Positions 55,754-64,000 of a stretch of 64,000 nt of DNA are shown here, one piece after another (positions within the stretch are counted from its first letter, which is position 1; each line of letters starts with the position of its first letter). The stretch covers positions 2,976,001 to 3,040,000 of the forward strand of contig NZ_CP083560.1 of the NCBI RefSeq assembly GCF_025143825.1, in the 5' to 3' direction. The notes under the pieces were generated by a model that ran no database searches, was not told the DNA's origin, and saw only the letters and a list, made by a program, of their open reading frames with translations. Source of the stretch: Sulfitobacter sp. S223 (GTDB taxonomy: Bacteria > Pseudomonadota > Alphaproteobacteria > Rhodobacterales > Rhodobacteraceae). Made by a program: the position numbers and the translations under genes.

Positions 55754-56140
55754 ATGAACATCGGAGAAGTTTCAGGGAAAACCGGACTGCCTGCCAAGAC
55801 CATCCGCTATTACGAAGACATCGGTCTGGTATTGCCGCAGCGTGACCCGAACGGCTACCGCAGCTTCCGCGATACCGATGTCCACAAGCTGGCGTTTCTG
55901 GGAAGATCGCGCGCGTTGGGTTTCACTATTGAAGATTGCCGCAATCTATTGGCGCTGTGGGACGATCAGGACCGCGCCAGTGCAGACGTCCGCGCCATCG
56001 CGACAGAGCACCTTGCACGGATCGAGCAAAAGATCACGGATTTAGAAGACATCCGAGATACACTATCCCATCTGGTCAGAGAGTGTGCCGGAGACCAACG
56101 CCCCAACTGCCCTATCTTGAAGAAACTGGAAGAACTCTAG
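55754..56140 (+). CDS. cueR: MerR-family Cu(I)-responsive regulator
   Basis: 128 residues. The winged-helix HTH begins MNIGEVSGKTGLPAKTIRYYE. Two cysteines, C111 and C119, separated by seven residues, with PNCPIL, match the Cu(I) ligands of CueR. A MerR-type copA promoter 2.6 kb upstream and adjacency support this target. AGGAAG lies upstream of the ATG. End of the copper unit. Confidence 0.93.
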   Translation: MNIGEVSGKTGLPAKTIRYYEDIGLVLPQRDPNGYRSFRDTDVHKLAFLGRSRALGFTIEDCRNLLALWDDQDRASADVRAIATEHLARIEQKITDLEDIRDTLSHLVRECAGDQRPNCPILKKLEEL

Positions 56141-56520
56141 TATCGCCCCCAAGCAATAGCGCCCCGAGTAATCTCAGGCTTTTGTCGGGCAAAGCGTCGA
56201 AAAATGCGGCTCTTTCGACGAAATCAACCGAGACAGTCGTTCTGGTTGCAAACCGACACAGACCTCAACCTCATCGACGGGCAAATCAATAATTGCTTCA
56301 ACCTCCCTGTTATCCGAAGGGGCCATGCGTATCTTGCGGATTTGAACCACGTCAATCAGGTTGTTCTTTGACGGATATCCGACAAAACCCACGCATTTAT
56401 TATCCTGATTTTGATATAGGCCCATCGGACAGCCAACCTGCTCTAGTCGATGTCTTCACCTTATTTCTTGGATTTCCTCTTTGGAAAAGACACCGGCATC
56501 AGTATCGGAGAGAGCCACAG
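56141..56520. other. region of decay between cueR and the SDR pseudogene
   Basis: About 380 bp without a convincing gene. One minus-strand ORF is open here (listed as doubtful). No repeat or transposon end is visible. Confidence 0.5.
56174..56425 (-). CDS. doubtful ORF
   Basis: 83-codon open frame, first Met GLYQNQDNKCVGFVG, third-position composition fairly normal. It has no clear ribosome-binding site, no recognisable motif and lies in a decayed stretch. It may be a remnant or chance. Confidence 0.25.
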   Translation of the reverse strand: MGLYQNQDNKCVGFVGYPSKNNLIDVVQIRKIRMAPSDNREVEAIIDLPVDEVEVCVGLQPERLSRLISSKEPHFSTLCPTKA

Positions 56521-57029
56521 ATGACACGGACGGCAACGTTTCACGACGTTAACGGCGAAAGTGTTTTCATCGCGGGCGGTGGTTCGGGCATTAGCGCCGC
56601 ACTGACCGAAGGTTTTCTAGCGTAAGGTGCCAAAGTCGCATTCCTTCGATGTTCGGATTCGGCTGCGTCTTGTGACGACATGGATCGCGGCCCTCATTTA
56701 TCCCCTATGATATCACCGACAGTGCAGCGCTAATGACAGCCATACATCAGGTCGCTGAGGCGCATGGTGCCGGTCAACAATGCCGCCAATGACCAACGCC
56801 ACACCACATAGTGAATGCCTTGGCACCGGTCTGGGTGCTTACGAAAAAGCAACTCGATAAATGAGCAACGCCAGAGGCGCTTGCGTCACATCTGGACCGC
56901 CAGTGTTTGAAAGATCATTTGGTTCCTTCCGATATCGTTGACGCCGCCCTGTTCCTTGCCTCACAAGCAAGCCGGATGATGACTGGCCAATTGATGGCTA
57001 TAGATGGCGGCTTGGCCGCAACGGGGTAG
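56521..57029 (+). pseudogene. SDR-family dehydrogenase pseudogene (decayed)
   Basis: The N-terminus MTRTATFHDVNGESVFIAGGG, GSGIS and ALTEGFLA is a short-chain dehydrogenase/reductase Rossmann start, followed by an in-frame TAA at 56623-56625. In other frames the text continues as KVAFLRCSD, DITDSAALMTAIHQVAEAHG, and VNNAANDQRH (typical NNA motif), needing at least two frameshifts. A deletion of the order of 90 codons removes the catalytic YxxxK region. The C-terminal end VNALAPVWVLTKKQLDK, a TGA at 56862-56864, then PEALASHLDRQ and MMTGQLMAIDGGLAATG is in frame to the stop at 57027-57029. The next gene dgoK starts 5 bp later, so the intact ancestor was probably a sugar dehydrogenase of the same operon. 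Confidence 0.85.
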
Positions 57030-57033
57030 ATTG

Positions 57034-57939
57034 ATGAATACAGCAGAATGGATCGCGGTTAATTGGGGTATGTCGAACCTGCGGGTTTGGGTATTTGGTG
57101 CAGGCAACACCGAAATAGCGCAGCTATCCTCTGATCAGGGTGTGGAAAAGCTGGTACCGGACGCTTTCGAGCCGACCTTGCTGGCGTTGGTCGACCCGTA
57201 TCTGGGCGTTGGCACAGTATCGGTGATTTGCTGCGGCATGGTAGGCGCGCAGGAAGGCTGGGCAGAGGCGGCTTTTGCCCAAGCGCCCTGTGCGCCGCCC
57301 GATGCCAGCACCGCATTGGCGGTGAAGGCCAAGGACCCGCGCCTTGATGTGCGCATTCTGCCCGGTGTGATGCAAAAATCGCCCGGGGATGTCATGCGTG
57401 GCGAAGAAACCCAGATCGCTGGATTTCTTGCGCAGAACCCTAAATTCTTTGGCACCCTTTGCCTACCCGGCACACATACCAAATGGGTTCAGATCAGCGC
57501 TGGTGAGATCGTCAGTTTCCGCACCTTCATGACCGGAGAGCTTTTTTCTTTGCTTGGCACACAATCTGTTCTGCGCCATAGCGTTGACAGTGATAGCTGG
57601 TCAGACGCCGCGTTTCAGGACGCGGTTGAGGATGCAATGGGATCACCGCAACAAGTCGCCAGCAGATTGTTCGGGATAAGAGCCGACGGACTGGTTAACG
57701 GCCTTGGCCAAGGCGAAGCGCGCGCGCGGCTATTGGGTTACTTGGTCGGGATGGAGCTGGCCGGCGCCCGCGGTTACTGGCTCGGCCAAGATCTGGCGTT
57801 GATCGGAGCACCCGATCTAGTCAAACTCTATGGCGACCCGTTGGCGCAACAAGGAACGCCAAGCCGCGCATTCGGCGGAGATGAGATGGTATTGGCCGGC
57901 CTAAAAACAGCGTACGAAACCCTGAACCAAGACCCGTAA
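57034..57939 (+). CDS. dgoK: 2-keto-3-deoxygalactonate kinase
   Basis: 301 residues; phosphorylates 2-keto-3-deoxygalactonate in the DeLey-Doudoroff galactose pathway. Family features: an N-terminal NWGMSNLRVWVF, GEETQIAGFL and LPGTHTKWVQI, and a late RGYWLGQDL. The usual motif DWGTS-like is here NWGMS, a small deviation. ATG 57034 begins the fold; it follows a TTG and TTGATG context. Neighbour SDR is a pseudogene and no dgoA or dgoD is in the window, so its use may be reduced, though the gene itself is intact. Confidence 0.85.
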   Translation: MNTAEWIAVNWGMSNLRVWVFGAGNTEIAQLSSDQGVEKLVPDAFEPTLLALVDPYLGVGTVSVICCGMVGAQEGWAEAAFAQAPCAPPDASTALAVKAKDPRLDVRILPGVMQKSPGDVMRGEETQIAGFLAQNPKFFGTLCLPGTHTKWVQISAGEIVSFRTFMTGELFSLLGTQSVLRHSVDSDSWSDAAFQDAVEDAMGSPQQVASRLFGIRADGLVNGLGQGEARARLLGYLVGMELAGARGYWLGQDLALIGAPDLVKLYGDPLAQQGTPSRAFGGDEMVLAGLKTAYETLNQDP

Positions 57940-58070
57940 TATGTAGGTACATCATCGTAATTCTACCCTGAATTCGCCTGATCGCATATTTTGCCCGCCC
58001 CGCCCGTCAGCGATTACCTAACACACGCAAAAGCCCGTCCAGAGACTGGCTGCGATCAGACTGCGCGTTT

Positions 58071-59606
58071 CTAGATTTTCCGTCCGGCCTGCGCCCAATA
58101 GGGTTCACGAAGTCTAGGTTTGAAAATCTTGCCACTGTCTTCTCGTGGCAATGCATCGTGAAAGTCCACAATACAAGGCTGCTTGAACCGCGCCAACTTA
58201 CCGTCGAGAAATGCCATCAGTTCGGCAACGTCAGGAAGCCATCCTTCAGCAGGTTCAACCGCAGCGACGATCTGCTCTCCGAATTCAGGATAGGGCGCAC
58301 CAAAAACCGCAACATCGCGAATAAAAGGTGCCTGCATCAGAACCGCTTCGATTTCGGCTGGGAAGATGTTGGCGCCACCGGAAATGATCATGTCTTTCTT
58401 GCGATCGGTGATGAACAAGAACCCGTCCTCATCAAGCCACCCCAGATCACCCACGGAAAAATGCCCGTGCTTCTCGGCGGCTAATCGGCTTTCGGGGTCA
58501 TTGGAATAATCGAACCCGCCAAAGGCATCCATCCGCGCATGGATTTCACCCACCTCGCCAACGGGAAGCTTGTTTCCCTCCGGATCAAGGATCAGCACGG
58601 TGCCTCCCATCTGCATGCGGCCCGCCGTTCCCGGCTTTGCCAGTGCCTCTTCGGAGGAAACCATCGTCATGAAGCCGATTTCCGTCGCGCCATAGCTTTC
58701 CCAGAATACTGGCCCCCACCAGTCAATCATCGCCACTTTCAGGTCATGCGGCCATGGTGACCCGGTGGAAACGCAGTATTCGATTGATGACAGATCGTAC
58801 CGCGCCTTTACCTCCTCAGGTAGCTTTAAAAGGCGGCTCATCATCGTTGGGACAAGGTAGATATGTGTGATCCGCTGCGCCTGTATGGTAGCCAAAAAAG
58901 ATTCGGGATCGAACTTCGCAACGACGAAAGTAGAGACACCATCTGACAACAATGCGGCGCTTGTCAGTGTTGAGGGGGCGGAATGATAGATCGGCGCTGC
59001 CGTAAAATATCGGGCCCCCGGTTTGAGCTGCATCATTTCAGCCCCCACGCGCGACAAAACAAGCTCAAAGTCTTTGCGCGGCCCTGCACCTACGCGGCGC
59101 ACACCCTTCGGGGCACCTGTTGAACCCGACGTGTAGCGCATCAACGGGCGCATCATTTCACGATCTTGCAATGGCTGCTGCGCCTCAACCAAGGACTGCC
59201 ATTCAGGGTAATTAGCGCCAGTCGTGGCAGCGCTTCCGCTGATTTCATACGCGGTGCGCAAGGCTGCCCCCGGCGTAACACCGATAACGGTACGCCCCTT
59301 TAAGGCGGGCTCCAGCCCAGCGATAAGATCGCGGTGGATGATCACAAACTGTGCATTGCTGTCCTCGCAGATCGCATTCACTTCATCCGCCGCACCATGC
59401 CAGTTCAATGCGACGATGACCGTTCCCGCCAAAGCGGCCGCGCGCATGATTTCAAGCTGCGTGACATCGTTCCGCATGATCACTGCCACAGGCACGTCTA
59501 CGCCAGCGCCCAGCGCTGTCAAAGCACTGGCGCCACGCGCAGAACGCACGTTGAATTGTTCGCGCGGGATTTCTTGATCGAAGTCGGCAATCACTGCGTC
59601 TGGCAT
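58071..59606 (-). CDS. AMP-binding acyl-CoA synthetase (FadD-like)
   Basis: 511-residue ANL-superfamily ligase. The P-loop reads YTSGSTGAPKG, followed by SYGATEIGF, GDLGWLDEDGFLFITDRKKDMIISGG and the C-terminal PREDSGKIFKPRLRE with the catalytic lysine. Likely activates a carboxylic acid to its CoA ester; the substrate is not evident from sequence. Short N-terminus compared with some FadD proteins. Separate from the following SDR gene by 58 bp on the same strand. Confidence 0.88.
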   Translation of the reverse strand: MPDAVIADFDQEIPREQFNVRSARGASALTALGAGVDVPVAVIMRNDVTQLEIMRAAALAGTVIVALNWHGAADEVNAICEDSNAQFVIIHRDLIAGLEPALKGRTVIGVTPGAALRTAYEISGSAATTGANYPEWQSLVEAQQPLQDREMMRPLMRYTSGSTGAPKGVRRVGAGPRKDFELVLSRVGAEMMQLKPGARYFTAAPIYHSAPSTLTSAALLSDGVSTFVVAKFDPESFLATIQAQRITHIYLVPTMMSRLLKLPEEVKARYDLSSIEYCVSTGSPWPHDLKVAMIDWWGPVFWESYGATEIGFMTMVSSEEALAKPGTAGRMQMGGTVLILDPEGNKLPVGEVGEIHARMDAFGGFDYSNDPESRLAAEKHGHFSVGDLGWLDEDGFLFITDRKKDMIISGGANIFPAEIEAVLMQAPFIRDVAVFGAPYPEFGEQIVAAVEPAEGWLPDVAELMAFLDGKLARFKQPCIVDFHDALPREDSGKIFKPRLREPYWAQAGRKI

Positions 59607-59664
59607 CTTTTACCTCCTGAATTATGCAGACACAGTGCAGCCATGTCAGGCGAATTGAAATAGC

Positions 59665-60372
59665 CTAAAGCTCGATACGGATGTCGTGTATCCACAGCTT
59701 GGGGGGGCGCGACAGAACAAATACGACCACATCCGCAAGATCATCAGGTTCGGTGAAAATGTGGTTTGGGACGTCCTCGCCAGCCTTTTCGAACATCTTT
59801 GTGTTGGTACCGGACTGATAGACACCGCCGACGCGCACACCGGTGTTTTCCTCATCACCTTTCAGCACTTCGGTAAATCCGCGGACCCCGTATTTCGTAG
59901 CTGTATAGACAGACTGCCCCGCTTGCGCGACCACACCGGATTTGGAAATAACGTTCAGAATGATGCTTTCATCATTGGCCCGCAGCGCTGGAAGCGCCGC
60001 TTGGGTAAGTTGCATCAACCCTGTCAAATTGGTCTGCACGGTCGCCTGTAATATCTCTGGCGCGATAGAGTCGAGCGGACCTGTTTTGTGCCAGACACCT
60101 GCGTTGTTGATCAAAATATCCAAGCCACCGAAGGTACTGGTCACAGTTGCGACAGCCGAAGTGATATCATCCGGATTTTGAATGTCACACGGAACGCTGA
60201 TCACCTCTGCCGCCCCCGCAGCGATACATTCCTGCTTTACTTCGCTCAGGCGTTCGGCGTTGCGGCCCAGAATAGCAATGCGCGTACCGCTTGCTGCCAG
60301 CTTGAGACAAATATGCCGCCCGATACCATCGTTGCCACCGGTAACGATAATGCGTTTGTTTTTCAGATCCAT
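59665..60372 (-). CDS. short-chain dehydrogenase/reductase
   Basis: 235-residue NAD(P)-dependent SDR. IIVTGGNDGIGRHICLK is the TGxxxGxG cofactor motif, ILINNAGVWHKTG carries the NNAG structural motif, and VYTATKYGVRGF contains the YxxxK catalytic pair. An intact enzyme, unlike the SDR remnant upstream of dgoK. Substrate unknown. It lies next to the acyl-CoA synthetase gene on the same strand, possibly co-transcribed. Confidence 0.87.
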   Translation of the reverse strand: MDLKNKRIIVTGGNDGIGRHICLKLAASGTRIAILGRNAERLSEVKQECIAAGAAEVISVPCDIQNPDDITSAVATVTSTFGGLDILINNAGVWHKTGPLDSIAPEILQATVQTNLTGLMQLTQAALPALRANDESIILNVISKSGVVAQAGQSVYTATKYGVRGFTEVLKGDEENTGVRVGGVYQSGTNTKMFEKAGEDVPNHIFTEPDDLADVVVFVLSRPPKLWIHDIRIEL

Positions 60373-60721
60373 TGTGAGCTCCTGTATTTTCCCTAGCCCT
60401 AGTGCAATGCTTTGTAAGAGGGAACCTTTCCACTGCCACGCCCTGAATCAGTGGCTCTTTCGCCTGTTCTATCAGGCACTCACCGCGACCAAGGGGTGCT
60501 AAGGAGCTAGACATACGGCTCGGAAATTGCACCTCCCCCCCTCAACCTCAACAAACAGGGCAGCATCTTAAAGAACACCCAATTAATCAGTGAGGGTAGT
60601 TCACGCACCATTCAATACTTGACAATTTAAGTAGGGATTAATAATCCCGCCGCAATAAGGTAGCCAATCGCCACGCGCATAGCCCCCGAAAAATTCCGAC
60701 ACGGAAGCTCATGAGGGACAT
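60373..60721. other. divergent region upstream of the siderophore receptor
   Basis: 349 bp with no convincing ORF. It carries a sigma70-like -35 and a 15-bp palindrome (listed) on the receptor side. Elsewhere nothing specific is seen. Confidence 0.5.
60620..60649 (+). promoter_or_regulatory. receptor promoter with 15-bp palindrome
   Basis: TTGACA at 60620-60625 is followed 17 bp later by a weak -10 region, TAATCC, at 60643-60648. The perfect palindrome GGGATTAATAATCCC lies at 60635-60649 and covers the -10. It is a likely operator of an iron-type repressor, but it does not match a Fur box or the published iron-Rhodo box that I can recall. Confidence 0.5.
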
Positions 60722-63163
60722 ATGACGCAATTGAAAGCACCAAGATCACTACGCACACGAAACACCCGAAGCGGATTCGGCCTGATGACAGTGGCCGCCA
60801 TTGGCACGTCGGCGCCTGTCGCACTTTACGCACAAACCACGACCGAGCCCCTGCTGCTCCCCGGTATTGAGGTCGAAACCTCGGAACCGGCCGCCGCACC
60901 AGTCAAGCCCAAACCCACCCCTAAAAAGCCAGCGCGCAAAGAGTCACCTGTTCGAAGGGCACCTGCCCCCGTCGCGCCAACACCGGTTGTTGCCGCACCG
61001 CCTGCTGAACCGGCCCAAGCAGCACCTGTCGGTCCAATCGCAGGCCAGGACGGGCTTTCCCCCTTCGCCAATCCTGAGGCAGGATATGACGCGGTTCGCT
61101 CTGGAAACTCTCTTTTGACGCAGCCTTTGGTTGATACACCCCGCACGGTAACGGCCGTGACGCAAGAAGTCTTGCGCGATAAGAACGCAACCTCTGTACG
61201 CGAACTGGCGCGCACGACACCCGGCATCACGCTAGGTACTGGTGAAGGCGGTAACGCGTTTGGCGACGTGCTGTTTATCCGCGGCTTCCGCTCTTCGAAT
61301 GATGTCTTCATTGACGGCATGCGCGATTCCGGTGTCGCTGTGCGTGAAACCTTCATGGCCGAACAGGTCGAAATCACCAAAGGACCATCGGGTTCCATTG
61401 GTGGTCGCTCTACCACGGGCGGTGCCGTCAACCTGGTCACGAAAAAGGCGCAAGACACCGATTACGTCAAAAGCACCACCACATTCGGCACGGCAGATCT
61501 CGCACGTCAGGAGATTGACTGGAACAAGGTCTGGAACGATCGGTTCAAAACCCGCATCGGTTCCGTTGCGCAAAACAGTGGCGTTGCAGGTCGGGATAGC
61601 AGCAAAGATGACCGGTTGGGTCTGTCGCTTGCGGCCGAATTCAAAGCCACCGACAGGCTGACCTTCGACATCGAAGCTTACCGCCTCGAAATGAAACAGA
61701 TGCCCGATTGGGGTGTGCCGTGGGATGGCACCAACAATACCCCCTTTACCGAAGCAGGCGCCGGCCGACCAACGCTCGACCCATCAACGTTTTACGGTGA
61801 CACAAGCCGCGATTTTCAGGATGCGACGCAAAGCGTTGCGACGGTAGGTGCAACATATGAAATAGCACCCGGTGTGACGTTCACCAACCGGACACGGGTC
61901 AGCAGAACCGAGAATGACTACATCGTTTCGGCGCCAGAGCGCCCCGACACCAGCGACGCAGACCCTCTCAACTGGACGCTGACAGCATCGCCCAAGAGCC
62001 GCTATCAGGTGAACGAGGTTGCCGCCAATACCAGCGAGCTTTCATTCGGCTTTGATACAGGATCTGCCCGCCATGAATTCATCGCTGGCTTCGCTCTGTC
62101 CCGTGAAGAAGTCAGCCAGCAAGGCTATGTCGGTTTGTCGTCCGAAGTAGGCGGAGGCACGGCGACAGAGAGGCTCTCTGGGTGTTCCATTTCGATCTAC
62201 GCGCCAGATACAAGCGGTTGTTCCACCGTAACACCAACGCGTAGTGCAAACGCTACCCTGACCGATGTGACGACCAGATCGCTGTATCTGAATGACACAA
62301 TCACGTTCAATCCGCAGTGGGAGCTGAACTTGGGCGCGCGGGTGGATGACTATAGCATCAGCCGCACCAGCACCGAAGAAGGTGCCACCACGCTGACCCG
62401 CGATGATGTAATGTTTAATTGGAACGCAGGTGTTGTCTGGAAACCGCAGGAAAATGGCTCCGTCTATTTGTCCTATGCCACCTCAAGCAATCCGGTAGGT
62501 GATGAACTGGATGCAGGCGGCGGCAGCTATAACGGACTGGACACCGCAAATGCCATTCTTTCACCCGAAGAAAACGTCGCAATCGAGCTTGGTACGAAAT
62601 GGCAGTTCGGCAGCCTGGCCGCTACAGCCGCAGTCTTCCAAACCCAAAAGAACCACGCCCGCGAAAGCACAGGCGGACGCGGAGCGCCGGTCGTGACGAC
62701 GGACACAGGTGAATATCGTGTGCGCGGGATCGAACTGGGCTTTGGTGGCAAGATCACTGAAAAGTTCAGTGTTTTCGGTGGTCTCACATGGATGGACAGC
62801 AAAGTTCTGCGCAGCAGTAACGCCGACAATATCGGCAAGGAATTCGCGAACATCGCACATGAGCAGTTCAATCTGCTTGCCCGCTATGACCATAACGAAA
62901 AGTGGAGCTTTGGTGGACAGGCAACATGGCGCGGCAGCGTTCAGGGTGGCACATTCGCTGCAACCAATGGCAACAAGCTGCCCGGCTATTGGCGCTTTGA
63001 TTTGATGGCAGATTACCACATCAACGATGACACATCCGTCAACTTCCGTGTCGATAACGTGCTGGATGAAACTTACTACGATGCGCTGTACCGATCAGGC
63101 ACGCCCTTCGTCTACGTTGCCCCGGGGCGGTCTGCCTCAATTTCTGTCAGCATGAAATTCTAA
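60722..63163 (+). CDS. TonB-dependent siderophore receptor
   Basis: 813 residues; outer-membrane receptor for ferric siderophores, driven by TonB. A signal-like N-terminus ([23 protein letters not shown]) is followed by a proline/alanine-rich stretch, residues about 45-110 ([20 protein letters not shown]). The plug domain contains [18 protein letters not shown] and [17 protein letters not shown]. The barrel ends in ISVSMKF. Closest in type to catecholate receptors (Fiu-like). The following PiuC gene supports an iron role, as Fiu-PiuC pairs occur in other bacteria. Confidence 0.9.
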   Translation: MTQLKAPRSLRTRNTRSGFGLMTVAAIGTSAPVALYAQTTTEPLLLPGIEVETSEPAAAPVKPKPTPKKPARKESPVRRAPAPVAPTPVVAAPPAEPAQAAPVGPIAGQDGLSPFANPEAGYDAVRSGNSLLTQPLVDTPRTVTAVTQEVLRDKNATSVRELARTTPGITLGTGEGGNAFGDVLFIRGFRSSNDVFIDGMRDSGVAVRETFMAEQVEITKGPSGSIGGRSTTGGAVNLVTKKAQDTDYVKSTTTFGTADLARQEIDWNKVWNDRFKTRIGSVAQNSGVAGRDSSKDDRLGLSLAAEFKATDRLTFDIEAYRLEMKQMPDWGVPWDGTNNTPFTEAGAGRPTLDPSTFYGDTSRDFQDATQSVATVGATYEIAPGVTFTNRTRVSRTENDYIVSAPERPDTSDADPLNWTLTASPKSRYQVNEVAANTSELSFGFDTGSARHEFIAGFALSREEVSQQGYVGLSSEVGGGTATERLSGCSISIYAPDTSGCSTVTPTRSANATLTDVTTRSLYLNDTITFNPQWELNLGARVDDYSISRTSTEEGATTLTRDDVMFNWNAGVVWKPQENGSVYLSYATSSNPVGDELDAGGGSYNGLDTANAILSPEENVAIELGTKWQFGSLAATAAVFQTQKNHARESTGGRGAPVVTTDTGEYRVRGIELGFGGKITEKFSVFGGLTWMDSKVLRSSNADNIGKEFANIAHEQFNLLARYDHNEKWSFGGQATWRGSVQGGTFAATNGNKLPGYWRFDLMADYHINDDTSVNFRVDNVLDETYYDALYRSGTPFVYVAPGRSASISVSMKF

Positions 63164-63216
63164 CATTCCGGTGGGCGGCAACTGCTGCCCACCGCCCCCA
63201 TTTGAAAGGACAAGAC

Positions 63217-63900
63217 ATGTTGGTCTGTGTCGAAGACATCTTATCGCCCGAAGAGGTGTCCAGCATAACGCATGTGCTGGACACTGCCGTTTGGGATGAC
63301 GGGCGTAACACCGCCGGCCCACAATCAGCGCAAACAAAACGCAACCAGCAGATTCCATTGGACAGTCCGGTCTTGCCAGAACTGCAGTCACTGATTTTAC
63401 AGCGTTTGACTGCGCATCCCCTGTGGGTGTCCGCCGCGCTGCCGCTGCATGTTCTGCCCCCGATGTTCAACCGCTATGCGCAGGCTGAAACCTTCGGCGT
63501 GCATGTGGACAACGCAATCCGTGTTAATCCGCAAACCGGCCAACGTCTGCGGACCGATTTGTCCTGTACATTGTTCCTGAATGACCCCGCAGAATACGAT
63601 GGCGGAGAACTGGTGATTGAAGACAACTACGGCACGCAATCGGTGAAATTGCCTGCCGGACATTGCGTCTTGTACCCGTCCACCTCTCTTCATCAGGTGA
63701 CGCCGGTTACCAAAGGCACCCGCACTGCGTCATTCTTCTGGGTCCAGTCGATGATCCGCGATGCAGCCCAGCGCGAGATCCTCTTTGATCTCGATCAGTC
63801 GATACAGGACCTGTCTTCAAGTGCAGGCCTGAATGATCCGACAGCAGTCCGGCTAACCGGCATTTACCACAACCTTGTCCGGCAATGGGCGGAGACTTGA
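63217..63900 (+). CDS. PiuC/YbiX-type Fe(II)/2-oxoglutarate hydroxylase
   Basis: 227 residues, normal for the PKHD-type hydroxylase family. The 2-His-1-carboxylate iron site is visible as H96-V-D98 in [10 protein letters not shown] and H159 in STSLHQVTP, with R169 for 2-oxoglutarate. Probably acts on siderophores or their uptake route, based on pairing with receptors. AAAGGACAAGAC precedes ATG 63217. It starts 53 bp after the receptor and is followed 1 bp later by an exported-protein gene. Confidence 0.85.
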   Translation: MLVCVEDILSPEEVSSITHVLDTAVWDDGRNTAGPQSAQTKRNQQIPLDSPVLPELQSLILQRLTAHPLWVSAALPLHVLPPMFNRYAQAETFGVHVDNAIRVNPQTGQRLRTDLSCTLFLNDPAEYDGGELVIEDNYGTQSVKLPAGHCVLYPSTSLHQVTPVTKGTRTASFFWVQSMIRDAAQREILFDLDQSIQDLSSSAGLNDPTAVRLTGIYHNLVRQWAET

Positions 63901-63901
63901 A

Positions 63902-64000
63902 ATGAAACACTACCTCCTCCTTGCTGTGGTACTGATCACAGCACCGAACATTGCCGCCGCTGACACGGCCTCTGTCAATATCAGGATTATCGAACTTGCA
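63902..64000 (+). CDS. exported protein, 5' end only
   Basis: 33 codons are visible before the window ends: MKHYLLLAVVLITAPNIAA, a signal peptide with AAA cleavage region, then ADTASVNIRIIELA. It begins immediately after the PiuC stop and so belongs to the iron operon. The rest, and hence the family, cannot be read. Confidence 0.6.
   Translation, partial: MKHYLLLAVVLITAPNIAAADTASVNIRIIELA

Overview
This window is a gene-dense stretch (average GC above 50 percent) of a chromosome from the family Rhodobacteraceae, most likely the marine Roseobacter group. The basis is gene content and order: ethylmalonyl-CoA pathway genes, a TCA-cycle supercluster, ftsEX-plsC, argH-lysA next to tlpA, an H-NS-type small protein, a Hint-domain protein and full CtrA boxes. 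Genus and species cannot be named from the sequence alone. No tRNA, rRNA, CRISPR array, insertion sequence or prophage was seen.

Layout. 1-500: the N-terminal part of a LuxR-type autoinducer-binding regulator runs off the left edge, behind a small conserved gene and overlapping CtrA boxes. 0.7-5.8 kb: crotonyl-CoA carboxylase/reductase and a PlsB-like acyltransferase, divergent from ethylmalonyl-CoA mutase. 5.9-10.1 kb: H-NS-like protein, a lipoprotein, purine nucleoside phosphorylase, and an FAD dehydrogenase/DUF1989 pair. 10.1-18.2 kb (leftward): the sdhCDAB operon with a sulfotransferase-like gene and a lipoprotein gene embedded between sdhA and sdhB, then mdh and a PRC-barrel protein. 18.5-22.6 kb: TauE/SafE transporter, then a rightward group with malyl-CoA thioesterase (mcl2) and mesaconyl-CoA hydratase (mch). 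23-33.5 kb: sucC, sucD, sucA, sucB and lpdA, interleaved with small membrane-protein genes. 33.6-43.5 kb: plsC-ftsX-ftsE, a zinc-ribbon protein, a large DUF4175/TIGR02302 protein, and lysA-DUF2834-two tiny lipoproteins-argH, divergent from a TlpA-type thioredoxin. 43.5-47.5 kb: Hint protein, LpxR-like lipid A deacylase, sulfatase. 47.5-53 kb: HpaR-like MarR regulator, Entner-Doudoroff genes eda and edd, and tex. 53-56.1 kb: copper exporter copA with cueR. 56.1-57.9 kb: a decayed SDR pseudogene beside 2-keto-3-deoxygalactonate kinase. 58-60.4 kb: acyl-CoA synthetase and SDR. 60.7-64 kb: TonB-dependent siderophore receptor, PiuC-type hydroxylase and the start of an exported protein.

Taken together, the first half is a central-carbon island. 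Acetyl-CoA assimilation (ccr, ecm, mch, mcl2) produces malate, glyoxylate and succinyl-CoA, which feed sdh, mdh and suc. Two TCA operons, sdhC and sucC, carry the same tandem pair of TGTGATCACA palindromes spaced 20-21 bp, which points to one unidentified TCA-cycle regulator. A separate GTTAGCGCTAAC operator lies in front of edd-eda. Other regulatory signals are a MerR-type copA promoter with a 19-bp spacer, CtrA boxes upstream of the quorum-sensing and Hint genes, and a palindrome in the siderophore-receptor promoter. I did not find an obviously new defence or mobile system. The least explained items are the shared TCA operators, the sulfotransferase-like gene inside sdhCDAB, an upstream ORF before sdhC, and the CtrA-linked Hint gene.
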